From Caballeronia sp. GAFFF1 (lineage in GTDB: Bacteria > Pseudomonadota > Gammaproteobacteria > Burkholderiales > Burkholderiaceae), in contig NZ_JALQEM010000040.1 of assembly GCF_023630705.1 (NCBI RefSeq), positions 1 through 64,000 of the forward strand: a stretch of 64,000 nucleotides of DNA, written 5' to 3'. Positions 36,501 to 45,243 of this stretch are shown piece after piece; position 1 is the first letter of the stretch, and each line of letters begins with the position of its first letter. The notes below the pieces were generated by a model. The model ran no database searches. It worked only from the letters and a program-made list of their open reading frames with translations, and was not told the DNA's origin. The translations under genes and the position numbers were made by a program.

Positions 36501-37763
36501 GGCGTGGTCACGCCGATCTCGGACGCTTCGTTCAGCGGCTTCGGGAAGATCGTCCGCGATCTGACCGAGCGCAAGCAGCGCGAGGACGCGAGCCGCGAGG
36601 CGCTGGAGCAGGAACAAAGAGCGCGCGAGCAGGCGCTGAGCGCCAATCAGGTGAAGGACGAGTTCATCGCGGTGCTGTCGCATGAGCTAAAGCATCCGCT
36701 CAATCTGATAGGCGTGAAGTCGGAGATGCTGCCACGCTTGCCGGAGGTCCGGCACATCGATGCCGTGCGCGAAGCGGCCGTTTCCATCAAGCAGGCGGTG
36801 CGCAGCCAGGCGCAAATCATCGACGATCTGCTCGACTGGTCGCGCATTCAAACCGGCAAGCTCACGCTCGAAGTGCAGCGGGTGGACGTGTCCGCTATTC
36901 TGCGCAGCATCGCGGATGCTTGCGAGGAAGACGCCGGCGCGCGTGGCATCTCACTTGAAACGCACCTGGCGGAAGCACCGGCGATCGCGCTCGCCGATCC
37001 CGTCCGGTGCGAGCAGATTATTTGGAACCTCGTGTCGAACGCGCTGAAGTTCACGCATGCAGGCGGCCATGTGAGGCTGCATCTGTCGCACGAAGGCCCC
37101 ATGTTGCGCATCGACGTAGCCGACGACGGGCAGGGGATAGACGCGTCGATGGTCGACTATGTATTCGACATGTTTCGTCAGGGCCCGCGCGACCGCGTTC
37201 GTGGCGGTCTCGGCATCGGCCTCGCGCTCGTCAAACAACTGGTCGAGAAACATGGCGGCAGGGTCGCGGCGGCATCCGAAGGTCACGGCATGGGCACGAC
37301 GATGTCGGTATGGCTGCCGGCGGCGGACGCCCCGCCGCCCGTCAGCGCAATCATCCGAGACAACGCGAATATCGTCGGGCTGCGCATCCTGCTGGTCGAG
37401 GACGACGAGGACACCGGCGCTTCGCTGACCACGCTGCTCGAACTGGAAGGCGCCGTGGTCGAAGCCGCTGCGAACGCGGACACGGCGTTGAAGATCCTCG
37501 CGGAACGGCCGATGGACGCAGTCGTGTCGGACATCGACCTGCCCGGCATGAACGGTTATGAGCTCGTGCGCAGGATCCGAGCGAATCCGGCATGGGCTGC
37601 GTTGCGCTGCGTCGCGCTGAGTGGACACGACGGTCACGAAGACGTCCAGGCCGCGCACGAAGCCGGTTACGACGTGCATCTGGCAAAACCGCTGGACTTC
37701 TCGCTATTGATGGATGCGCTGGGCGCTCTGACCCGCGATCAGGGAAGCCAGGCTACCGGCTAG
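33597..37763 (+). CDS. CheB-CheR-PAS-histidine kinase-receiver hybrid
   Basis: 1388 residues from a GTG start with AGGAG 9 bases upstream (a TTG 45 bases earlier lacks one). Order: CheB-type methylesterase with Ser32 (GASAGGVEAL), His59 and Asp151 (SGAGSDGAAGL); CheR methyltransferase (~205-470, VWVAGCASGEEAYTISL as SAM site); PAS; a long coiled coil of SNEELQAINEEL type (~670-745); two PAS domains; kinase with His1029 (VLSHELKHPLNL) and ATPase motifs (LVSNALKFTHAGG); receiver with Asp1312 (VVSDIDLPGMNG). No chemoreceptor genes are near, so a non-flagellar signalling role is likely. Confidence 0.9.
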   Translation: MSKPRSTLQRATGSPIAVKSDLPFPVVGIGASAGGVEALQTFFENAPNSMEMAFVVVVHLAAERASHVDDILQRATGMPVRQVTSTLPLEKNHVYVIAPGKLLEMSNGCVRAIDREASESPPFTIDHFFRTLAEAHEQHAIGIVLSGAGSDGAAGLIRIKEAGGITFAQTPSDAEHAEMPQNAIATSQVDIVLPASEMPQRLIELLANAQRIQWESFEVSEPANDRTRRIANDPARALSDILMHLRVRTGHDFRLYKRATVLRRIERRMQVNGQRDLMGYRDFLRATPDEANALLGDMLIGVTQFFRDRGAFDYLQREVISTLFAEDPGEGQVRVWVAGCASGEEAYTISLQLAQARDAAASARSIQVFATDIDEAAISRARAGFYPLSIANDVPPALLQRYFARQSAHYVIAKSVRERILFASHSLLRDPPFSQLDLISCRNVLIYLERAVQRQILELFHFALRPNGYLFLGTAESADAADDLFVVVDKKWRIYRARTVAHRTKPPVGFLPLPQPELSTADERAAPTAPRRAPASPAQRSFSFTELHQRALETYAAPSVIIDRDSNVVHLSDNAGRFLRHPGGELSSNIMSLVLPDLRLELRTAIFRALQTGTSVEARRVKWVHEPRASWINMTVRPFHDKVANAAFLLIVFDEVAARMNDEEHAEAAGQDPVLAQLEQELQQSREQLATIIEQYETSVEELRASNEELQAINEELRSTSEELESSKEELQSVNEELTTANAELQARIEDTAKANDDLHNIIESSEIATVFVDKEIRIKRFTPNATAIFNLIDTDIGRSLFHITHSLRYPTLADDVRQSFQSLRLTEREIRSETGRWYLMRLLPYRTADDHIDGAVITLIDITDRHHAEEAARANEQRLRLVAQSTKDYAIIIHDRDGLIVSWNAGAEKIFGYAEDEVVGRDIELIYETNDRLAFVPAHERETALSEGRADDERWHRTKDGRRIYCSGVVTPISDASFSGFGKIVRDLTERKQREDASREALEQEQRAREQALSANQVKDEFIAVLSHELKHPLNLIGVKSEMLPRLPEVRHIDAVREAAVSIKQAVRSQAQIIDDLLDWSRIQTGKLTLEVQRVDVSAILRSIADACEEDAGARGISLETHLAEAPAIALADPVRCEQIIWNLVSNALKFTHAGGHVRLHLSHEGPMLRIDVADDGQGIDASMVDYVFDMFRQGPRDRVRGGLGIGLALVKQLVEKHGGRVAAASEGHGMGTTMSVWLPAADAPPPVSAIIRDNANIVGLRILLVEDDEDTGASLTTLLELEGAVVEAAANADTALKILAERPMDAVVSDIDLPGMNGYELVRRIRANPAWAALRCVALSGHDGHEDVQAAHEAGYDVHLAKPLDFSLLMDALGALTRDQGSQATG

Positions 37764-38094
37764 GCTTTCAAGCTAACGAGCCGGGTGCAACGCGTGTCGG
37801 GGCGGGTCGAGCGGCGCAGTGCGATCGACGCTTGTATCGCGACGGCTACAGAGGTCGCCCGGAATGTCCGCGTGCTTGTCGCTGGCCGCCCGGCGGCGTC
37901 GAATCAACCACTTCGTGCATATGCGCGCAGCAGTGGGCCCTAGTCGCGTCATTTCTTCATAGCAGGCCGAGCAAGTCGGTCAAGCCGGCAGCGCACGCCG
38001 TCACGCGCCGTCCTGGATATCGGACCCTGCAACTGTTCCCTGGCCGATACAAGAGCGGGCGCAAATAATGCGAGCCGAGTTCGACGGAGGCGCT
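37764..38094. other. Intergenic, no gene seen
   Basis: About 330 bases between the hybrid kinase and the orphan cheB gene. Open frames here are extensions or shadows of the flanking genes. No structured element was recognised. Confidence 0.45.
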
Positions 38095-39087
38095 ATGGAA
38101 CATCGAGATATTGTTGTCATTGCGGCATCTCGTGGCGGGATTCCCGTCCTCAAGAGGCTGGTGACACAGTTGCCTGCGGACCTGGATGCCACGCTTTGCA
38201 TCGTGGTGCACATCGGCAGGCATCGAAGCTTCCTGCCCGAGCTGCTGTCGCAATGGGGGTCTCACACGGCGACTCATCCGAGGCACAAAGAAGTGCTCCA
38301 GCGCGGCAGGATTTACGTGGCGCCACCGGATCGCCACATGGTGTTGCGCGACGGCATGCTCTGTCTTCTCGATACCGCCACGGAGAACTTCGCACGGCCT
38401 GCCGCCGATCCGCTGTTGAGATCGGCCGCCGTCGAATACGGAAGCCGCGTAGTGGGCGTGGTGCTGAGTGGCGATCTGGACGACGGCGCCGCGGGCCTCG
38501 CCTCGGTTCACGCCCGAGGCGGTTATGGCGTGGTCCAGCATCCGGATGATTGCGAGGCTCCATCGATGCCGCGTAGCGCGATCGCTGCCGGGGGCGTGGA
38601 TGTCATCGCGAAGCTGGACGAGCTTCCGGCGGTCCTTGTTGCAGCCGTCAAGGGGGCGAAGCGGCGCAAGGAGCAATCCATGACGACTGATCGGCCAGAC
38701 CTCGATCGCGAGGCAAAAATTGCAGACACTGGGCTCGTCGAACCTCGGGTGCTCGATGAGATAGGGCTGCGTTCGGCGCTCACCTGTCCGAGTTGCAACG
38801 GCGCGCTTTGGCGGCTCAACGACGACCGGCCTTTACGCTACCGATGCCATACGGGGCACGCGTTCTCCATGTTGTCGCTGGAAGAAGCCACCGCGCAAAC
38901 CGCGGATAACGCGATCTGGAGCGCGCTGCGCGCGGTGCACGAGCGCATCATCTTCGCTCGCGAGCGGCAGCAGTGGGCGCAGCGCGTGGGCAGCGACGCG
39001 GACGTGGCTGTGGAGCAGGCGCGCATCGACGAGAACGAGAAGCTGGCAGAACTCCTTCGGGCCGCAGCCAGTACGCATGAGCCCTGA
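38095..39087 (+). CDS. Orphan CheB-type methylesterase with C-terminal zinc-ribbon-like segment
   Basis: 330 residues from the ATG at 38095, preceded by GGAGG; an upstream in-frame ATG at 38068 is less likely. There is no receiver domain. The CheB catalytic triad is visible: Ser12 (AASRGGIPVL), His39 (IVVHIGRH) and Asp130 (SGDLDDGAAGL). The C-terminal ~100 residues hold CPSCNGALW and YRCHTGHAFS, a possible zinc site, then a helical tail. Such proteins accompany CheB-CheR hybrid kinases; the substrate methyl ester is not known. Confidence 0.85.
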   Translation: MEHRDIVVIAASRGGIPVLKRLVTQLPADLDATLCIVVHIGRHRSFLPELLSQWGSHTATHPRHKEVLQRGRIYVAPPDRHMVLRDGMLCLLDTATENFARPAADPLLRSAAVEYGSRVVGVVLSGDLDDGAAGLASVHARGGYGVVQHPDDCEAPSMPRSAIAAGGVDVIAKLDELPAVLVAAVKGAKRRKEQSMTTDRPDLDREAKIADTGLVEPRVLDEIGLRSALTCPSCNGALWRLNDDRPLRYRCHTGHAFSMLSLEEATAQTADNAIWSALRAVHERIIFARERQQWAQRVGSDADVAVEQARIDENEKLAELLRAAASTHEP

Positions 39088-39343
39088 TCGGCAATAGCGA
39101 GCCGCGAACACGACTGCCATTCCATCGATACACTTGCGCTTGGCGCAAACCGGCGCACGAATTCACTGGTTCGAGCGGGACAATGGCCGCTTTGCGTCGC
39201 GTTGGACAGCGAACCGCTACGGCGCTCTGACAGCGTGCCGTGAAGTAGGCGCTTCACTGATCGTAAGCTGCGATGTAGCTCGCGGCTATCTCCGTCGCGC
39301 AGGCGCGACTACACGATTCGCCAGGCCATGCAGAGAGTGCGCC

Positions 39344-40900
39344 ATGAAACTCGCCAGGTGGTTCGCGGTTGCGCTAACGCTGTTGATGACGGCATGTGCA
39401 AGCCTTCCGCCGCAAGCCGGACGCGAGGAAACACACGCCCTGACCGACACCGCGAGCACGCGCCTCGGCAGGTCTTTCGCGGCGAGCGAGGCCGCTCATC
39501 CCGGCGATAACTCGTTCCACCTGCTACCGGACGGCATGGATGCGCTCATTGCACGCGTGATCCTGAGCGAGACCGCCGATCGCACGCTCGACCTCCAGTA
39601 CTACATCTGGCACGCGGACCTCACCGGCCGCGAGATGGCCGCGTCGATCATGCGCGCGGCCGATCGCGGCGTGCGCGTGCGTCTTCTGCTCGACGATCTC
39701 GGCACGAACGCCGACGATCAGTTCCTGCTCGCGCTGGCATCGCATCCGAACGTGCAGGTGCGTCTCTTCAATCCTGTGGCGAATCGCACGTTCAAGAGAC
39801 TCGGCTCGGCAGCGGAGTTCTTTCGCGTAAATCGCCGCATGCATAACAAGGCGCTCATCGCCGACGATCAGGCCGCGATTCTCGGCGGACGTAATATCGG
39901 CGACGAGTACTTCGGCGCATCGAGCACGGTTGCGTTCGGCGATCTCGACGTGCTCGTGCATGGCCCCGTCGTGCGCGAAGTGTCGAGCGCGTTCGATCTG
40001 TACTGGAACTCGGATGCGGCCTATCCGATCGAGAATCTCATGCGACGTCATGCCGATGCCGACTCATTAGCTGAGTATCGCGAGAAGCTCGATGCTTATC
40101 TTCTGTCAGAAGAGCATTCGCCGTATGTGGCGAACGTGCGCGAGCGTCTCGCGACCGTGATCCAGCAGCGCGGCACCGAATTCTCATGGGGCAAGGCAAC
40201 GCTTCTCTACGACGATCCCGCGAAGATCACGCGCGCGCCCGGCGATGCCGAAGGCCATCTGATGTCGCAATTCAAGGCTCTGAAGCTCGATCCCGAGAAG
40301 GACATGCTGATCGTGTCGCCATATTTCGTGCCGCGGGAAGAGGGTGTGCGCTGGCTTCGGTCGATGACGTCGCGGGGCGTGCGCGTGACGGTGCTGACGA
40401 ATTCCCTCGCGGCCACGGATGTCGCGGCGGTGCACGCCGGCTATCAACGCTATCGCAAGGAGATGCTCGAAGCAGGCGTGCGCTTGTATGAGTTGAAGCC
40501 GGTCGCGTCGACGGATCAGCACGAGAGCACGAAGAAATCGACATTCGGTTCGTCGAAGGCGTCGCTGCATGCGAAGACCTATGTGTTCGACCGCAAGCGC
40601 ATCTTTATCGGTTCCATGAACCTCGACCCGCGTTCCATCGAGCTCAACACGGAGATCGGTGTCTATTGCGAAAGCGCGGCGGCGGCCGAACAGGTGGCGC
40701 ACGGTATCGGCACGAATATCGATCGCATTGCGTGGCGTGTGGAATTGCACGACAACGGCAACGGCGGCACGCGCATGGTATGGATCGACACGGACGCCAA
40801 CGGCAAGACTACGCTGCTCGAAAGCGAGCCGGGCGTGTCGGCGCTCAAGCGAGCGGGCATCTGGATGCTCGGCATTCTGCCGATAGAATCGCAACTGTGA
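39344..40900 (+). CDS. Phospholipase D superfamily lipoprotein (cardiolipin synthase-like)
   Basis: 518 residues from the ATG at 39344. The signal peptide ends in a lipobox (LLMTACAS, Cys18). Two HKD motifs are present: HNKALIADDQAAILGGRNIGDEY (His167, Lys169) and HAKTYVFDRKRIFIGSMNLDPRS in the C-terminal half. Both domains look active. The sequence style (LDLQYYIWHADLTGREMAA) matches ClsC-like cardiolipin synthases and related periplasmic PLD proteins. It probably acts on phospholipid head groups at the membrane; transphosphatidylation versus hydrolysis cannot be told from sequence. Confidence 0.85.
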   Translation: MKLARWFAVALTLLMTACASLPPQAGREETHALTDTASTRLGRSFAASEAAHPGDNSFHLLPDGMDALIARVILSETADRTLDLQYYIWHADLTGREMAASIMRAADRGVRVRLLLDDLGTNADDQFLLALASHPNVQVRLFNPVANRTFKRLGSAAEFFRVNRRMHNKALIADDQAAILGGRNIGDEYFGASSTVAFGDLDVLVHGPVVREVSSAFDLYWNSDAAYPIENLMRRHADADSLAEYREKLDAYLLSEEHSPYVANVRERLATVIQQRGTEFSWGKATLLYDDPAKITRAPGDAEGHLMSQFKALKLDPEKDMLIVSPYFVPREEGVRWLRSMTSRGVRVTVLTNSLAATDVAAVHAGYQRYRKEMLEAGVRLYELKPVASTDQHESTKKSTFGSSKASLHAKTYVFDRKRIFIGSMNLDPRSIELNTEIGVYCESAAAAEQVAHGIGTNIDRIAWRVELHDNGNGGTRMVWIDTDANGKTTLLESEPGVSALKRAGIWMLGILPIESQL

Positions 40901-41088
40901 GTCACCGCGAACGACGTCTTGCCGATGCAGCGTTGCGCGCATGACACGTCAATGGTATCTATGCGATGTGGCATGTTCGCGAGGAGCATCGACATGACAT
41001 TGCACGTTTCCCGGCTTCCGTCGAGGCGCGCAAGGGCGCTCGCGCCGTGCGAAACGCTTCATGCGGACGGCAGCGTCCACGTCATGCG

Positions 41089-42132
41089 ATGAGTCCGTTC
41101 GGCTGGCTAATGGCGCGCATCGAGCGTCTCGGTCGCTCGCGTAGCGATGCCAACTCTACCGACGACATTCGCGAGGCGCTCGATCGCATCCTGCGCATTG
41201 CGCCGCAAGTGCGGCTCGCGAACCGCTACGAGTCGCGGCTCGGGCCGCTGGTTCGCGGGGCACTCCGTTATGCGCGCGAGCTCGTCGACGCGCTTCCTGC
41301 GCCGCGCGATGCGACGCCTTCCGCCTGGGCCGACGATGCCTGTCTGCGCGCCATGTTCGCGACTTCGGACGACATCACGCATGTCGTCGGCCAGTCGTAC
41401 GATCTGCGCAGCTGGTTCGACGCGCATTACGCCGCGCAATACGCCTATGCCGTGCTGAGTAGCCGCTTGGTCGAGCGGCGCGTGCTCGGCGTGGCCGATG
41501 AGGCCGGCGTGGTGCGCTCGGACGTGCCGCGCATCGCCGTGAGCTTCGACGACAAGCGTATTCGTATTTGCGACGAGACCGACGCGGCGCTAAGAAATGA
41601 CATCGTGCTGCGGATTATCGAGCAACTGGCACTGGAAGCCACGTCGCGCATCTCGGCGCAGGAGGCTCAACGCGAGGTGTTGAAGGAGACGCGCGCACTG
41701 CTCGTCGCTCGAATGCAGATGCTCGGACGGCGTGGCGCGGGCATGTCGGGCATGAGCGGCGCGTCGCCTGCATACGGCGTTGCCCCGACGGACTTCGCGC
41801 GACTGGAGCGCGAGATGGCCGAGAACCAGGCCGCGCTGGCGTCGCTCGGTTCGCGCGCGGAAGCAGTGGAACAGCAGCTTGGCGCGCTTGCGGACGTGCT
41901 GGGCGGTCCTGCCGCGCTCATACGCGTGGATCGCAAGACGCTGCGGCTGGATTGCATGAACCTGGTCGTCGAAGCGCCTGGCGATGAGCGGGCCGCCGAA
42001 CTGACGCTCCATCTCGCGCACTTGCCGATGCAGCCTCCCGAGGTCCGCGCAGTGCAACTGGTGCGCGTCGCGCGGCGAGACATGCCGGCGGCGGGCGGCG
42101 CGATCGACGATGTGGCGCGGTGGCTGATCTGA
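41089..42132 (+). CDS. Conserved hypothetical protein with coiled coil
   Basis: 347 residues from the ATG at 41089 (MSPFGWLMARIERLG); the open frame extends 123 bases upstream, but that part is not protein-like. The N-terminal half is helical (DIREALDRILRIAPQVRLANRYE) with a central mixed segment. Residues ~210-300 look like a coiled coil (RLEREMAENQAALASLGSRAEAVEQQL), and a small beta-rich C-terminal part follows (IRVDRKTLRLDCMNLVVE). No motif was recognised. It is between the PLD gene and the convergent phosphoketolase gene; function unknown. Confidence 0.65.
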   Translation: MSPFGWLMARIERLGRSRSDANSTDDIREALDRILRIAPQVRLANRYESRLGPLVRGALRYARELVDALPAPRDATPSAWADDACLRAMFATSDDITHVVGQSYDLRSWFDAHYAAQYAYAVLSSRLVERRVLGVADEAGVVRSDVPRIAVSFDDKRIRICDETDAALRNDIVLRIIEQLALEATSRISAQEAQREVLKETRALLVARMQMLGRRGAGMSGMSGASPAYGVAPTDFARLEREMAENQAALASLGSRAEAVEQQLGALADVLGGPAALIRVDRKTLRLDCMNLVVEAPGDERAAELTLHLAHLPMQPPEVRAVQLVRVARRDMPAAGGAIDDVARWLI

Positions 42133-42194
42133 GCGCGCCTCGTCATTCGCGCACGCTGCCTTGTCTGATGTACATGCCGAGACTCAGCGTGCAA

Positions 42195-44591
42195 TCAATA
42201 TGGCCACGTCCATTCGGTGATCTCGTCGGGATCGGTGCCATGCGTATGCGCGTAATCGAGGTGGCGAATGACCGCGTTTTTCATGTCCTCTCTCAAATGC
42301 GCAGTGCTTCCGCGCAGGCGAGGCACGCGGTCGATCACGTCGATCACGAGATTGAAGCGGTCCACCTGATTGAGTATTGCCAGCTCCAGCGGTGTATTGA
42401 TGTTGCCCTTCTCCTTGTAGCCGCGCACATGCAAGTTCTCGTGATTGCGGAACTTGTACGCCAGCTTGTGGATGAGCCACGGGTAGCCGTGAAAGTTGAA
42501 TATCACGGGCTTGTCGAGCGTGAACAGACTTTCGAAGTTCCGCACGCTCGATCCGTGCGGATGCTCGGTATTGGGCTGCATCTTGAACAGATCGACTACG
42601 TTCACGAAGCGCAACTTCAGTTCCGGCAGATGCTCGCGCAGAATGGCCGTGGCCGCGAGCGCTTCCTGCGTCGCGACGTCCCCGCACGACGCCATGACGA
42701 CATCCGGCTCCTCGTTTTCGTCGTTGCTCGCGCGCCGCCAGACGCCCATGCCCTTTGCGCAATGCACGATGGCTTCGTCGATCGTCATGAACTGCAAGTG
42801 CTTCTGTTTGTCCGCGACGATCACATTGATGCAATCGGTCGACCGCAGGCACTGATCGGCCACGACGAGAAGCGTATTCGCGTCGGGCGGCAGATAGACG
42901 CGCGTCACGGACGGACTCTTGTTCGTTACGAGATCGATGAAGCCCGGGTCCTGATGCGAGAAGCCGTTGTGATCCTGCCGCCAGACCGTGGATGACAGCA
43001 GGATGGTCTCGGACGAAACGGACGCTCGCCAGGGCACATGGTTCTTGCAGATGTCGAGCCATTTGGCGTGCTGATTGAACATCGAATCCACGACATGCGC
43101 GAAAGCCTCATACGTATGGAAGAAGCCGTGACGTCCGGTCAGGAGGTAGCCTTCGAGCCACCCGAGCAAGGTGTGCTCCGAGAGCATCTCCATCACGCGG
43201 CCGTCGCGCGAGAGCTCGCCGCCGTCTTCGTCCTCGGGAAGCATGTCGGCCATCCAGACCTTCTTGCTTGCCTGATAAACGGCCTGTAGCCGGTTGGAGG
43301 CCGTTTCATCCGGACCGAACACGCGGAACGTGTCCATGTTGGCGCGCATGATGTCGCGCAGGAATTCGCCCAGCGGGCGGGTGTTCTCGTGCTGGACGGT
43401 CCCCGCCTGGCCGACATCGACGGCATACTCGCGGAAGTCGGGAAGCTTGAGTTCCTTGCGTAGCACGCCGCCGTTTGCATGAGGATTCGCGCTCATGCGG
43501 CGCGTTCCAGCAGGCGCAAGCGCCCGGAGCTCTTCGCGTAGCCGGCCGGTCGCGTCGAAGAGTGCATCGGGCTCGTAGCTCTGCATCCAGCGTTCGAGCA
43601 CCGCGAGATTGGCCGGATTCGTATGCACATCCGAGAACGGCACCTGATGCGAGCGCCATGAGCCTTCGACCTTATGCCCGTTGATTTCCTTCGGTCCGGT
43701 CCAGCCCTTCGGCGTGCGCAGCACGATCATGGGCGAACGCGGACGTTCCGCGCCCTTGCCTGCGCGGCTGTTCTCCCAAATCGCACGGATATCGGCGGTG
43801 ACTCGATCGAGTGTCTCGGCCATCTTCCGGTGCATCTCCGCGTGGTCCGATCCTTCGACGAAATACGGCGTGTAGCCGTAGCCGACGAAGAGCGCCTCCA
43901 ACTCTTGATGGCTGATGCGCGCGAGGATCGTCGGGTTCGCGATCTTGTAGCCGTTGAGATTGAGGATGGGCAGCACCGCGCCGTCCCGTGCGGGATTGAT
44001 GAACTTGTTCGAATGCCATGCGGTCGCGAGCGGTCCGGTCTCCGCTTCGCCATCGCCCACGACGCACGCGACGATGAGTCCGGGATTGTCCAGCACCGCG
44101 CCGTAGGCATGCGACAGGCTGTAACCCAGTTCGCCGCCTTCATGAATGGACCCCGGCGTTTCCGGCGTCACGTGCGAGCCGATATGGCCAGGAAACGAGA
44201 ACTGCTTGAAGAACTTCTGCAAGCCCTCGATATCCTCGCTCTTGTCGGGATAGACCTCCGAATAGGTGCCTTCGAGATAAGCGGGGCCGAGCACGCCGGG
44301 CGCGCCATGTCCGGGACCGGCCATGAAAATGACATCGAGGTCGTCGCGCTTGATGACGCGGTTCAGATGCGCCCAGACAAACGAAAGAGCAGGGCTCGCG
44401 CCCCAGTGTCCGAGCAGGCGGTGCTTGACGTGCTCCGCTTCGAGCGGCTCACGCAGCAGCGGATTATCCACGAGAAAGATCATGCCCGCCGATAAGTAAT
44501 TGCACGCGCGCCACCATGCATCGACGAGCCGTAGTTCGTCGTCTTCGATCGTAGTTGCTTCAGACGGATTGGTGCTGGAACGATTGTTCAT
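42195..44591 (-). CDS. xfp: Phosphoketolase (xylulose 5-phosphate/fructose 6-phosphate)
   Basis: 798 residues, the usual length for a thiamine-diphosphate phosphoketolase. It cleaves xylulose 5-phosphate (and usually fructose 6-phosphate) with phosphate to acetyl phosphate plus a sugar phosphate. Family signatures are visible: LGHWGASPALSFVWAHLNR, GPGHGAPGVLGPAYLEGTYSE, the TPP motif VGDGEAETGPLATAWHSNKF with NGYKIANPT, and near the C-terminus NFHGYPWLIH and YKEKGNINTPLELAILN. No acetate kinase or phosphotransacetylase gene is adjacent. The gene stands alone, convergent with the hypothetical gene before it. Confidence 0.95.
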   Translation of the reverse strand: MNNRSSTNPSEATTIEDDELRLVDAWWRACNYLSAGMIFLVDNPLLREPLEAEHVKHRLLGHWGASPALSFVWAHLNRVIKRDDLDVIFMAGPGHGAPGVLGPAYLEGTYSEVYPDKSEDIEGLQKFFKQFSFPGHIGSHVTPETPGSIHEGGELGYSLSHAYGAVLDNPGLIVACVVGDGEAETGPLATAWHSNKFINPARDGAVLPILNLNGYKIANPTILARISHQELEALFVGYGYTPYFVEGSDHAEMHRKMAETLDRVTADIRAIWENSRAGKGAERPRSPMIVLRTPKGWTGPKEINGHKVEGSWRSHQVPFSDVHTNPANLAVLERWMQSYEPDALFDATGRLREELRALAPAGTRRMSANPHANGGVLRKELKLPDFREYAVDVGQAGTVQHENTRPLGEFLRDIMRANMDTFRVFGPDETASNRLQAVYQASKKVWMADMLPEDEDGGELSRDGRVMEMLSEHTLLGWLEGYLLTGRHGFFHTYEAFAHVVDSMFNQHAKWLDICKNHVPWRASVSSETILLSSTVWRQDHNGFSHQDPGFIDLVTNKSPSVTRVYLPPDANTLLVVADQCLRSTDCINVIVADKQKHLQFMTIDEAIVHCAKGMGVWRRASNDENEEPDVVMASCGDVATQEALAATAILREHLPELKLRFVNVVDLFKMQPNTEHPHGSSVRNFESLFTLDKPVIFNFHGYPWLIHKLAYKFRNHENLHVRGYKEKGNINTPLELAILNQVDRFNLVIDVIDRVPRLRGSTAHLREDMKNAVIRHLDYAHTHGTDPDEITEWTWPY

Positions 44592-44800
44592 CGACGTCTC
44601 CGTTCAATAGCGGCGCATCGGAACGCACGTCGTGCGTTTTTCACGGGGCGTCGCGCTGCGCGAGTTTCGCAGGTCGGTATGTGCGCTCTCTCGTGCCTAT
44701 TTTTATGCGCCTTATCGAGTCGATATCACGCAATGCCACTATGTTCAAGATTCAAGGCGCGGGTTTCGCAACATTTGATCTGTCTGCGCAAAGAGCGCAT

Positions 44801-45058
44801 TCAGTACTTGATGTCTCTTGCAGCCTGGCGCCCATGTTGCTTCGTCTCGCGCTTGTCCTGCCGGCATTGCGCATTCGATTGCTGGTTGGCGGCGCGGCAG
44901 TCCTGTTTGGTATGCCGGGCGGTCTGGCGCGTCTCCTGGCGGACATCGCGCCCGGCGCGGCGTTGCTGCGCCTGCTGCGTCGGCAAGGCGCTGTCGGGCC
45001 ACGACAAAGCGAGCAGGGCGGTGGCGATCGCAATGAACCTGAGTGTGCACGCGGGCAT
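44801..45058 (-). CDS. Small secreted Arg/Gln-rich protein
   Basis: 85 residues: a signal peptide (AIATALLALSWPDSALP) and a short, strongly basic mature part with repeating DVRQETRQTARHTKQDCR and QSNAQCRQDKRETKQ-type units, containing two Cys, ending in ARDIKY. GGAG lies 8 bases before the ATG. Similar small periplasmic proteins occur across Burkholderia, as I recall, but no function is established. Frames on the opposite strand are shadows of it. Confidence 0.65.
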   Translation of the reverse strand: MPACTLRFIAIATALLALSWPDSALPTQQAQQRRAGRDVRQETRQTARHTKQDCRAANQQSNAQCRQDKRETKQHGRQAARDIKY

Positions 45059-45243
45059 GATGGGGGCTCCGAAAGGATGGGAGGACTTTTCGACTCTTCT
45101 TCTTCAAGATAGCGGCCTTGCCGGCCCATGTGAATCGGCTTTTGCGAAGAGATAGCTTGACTGTCGGCGGCGCATGGATTTAATTGATTAAAGAAGCCGA
45201 GATGCTGTCGACGGCGTGGTGCTTATCGACCGGAGCTGATCCC

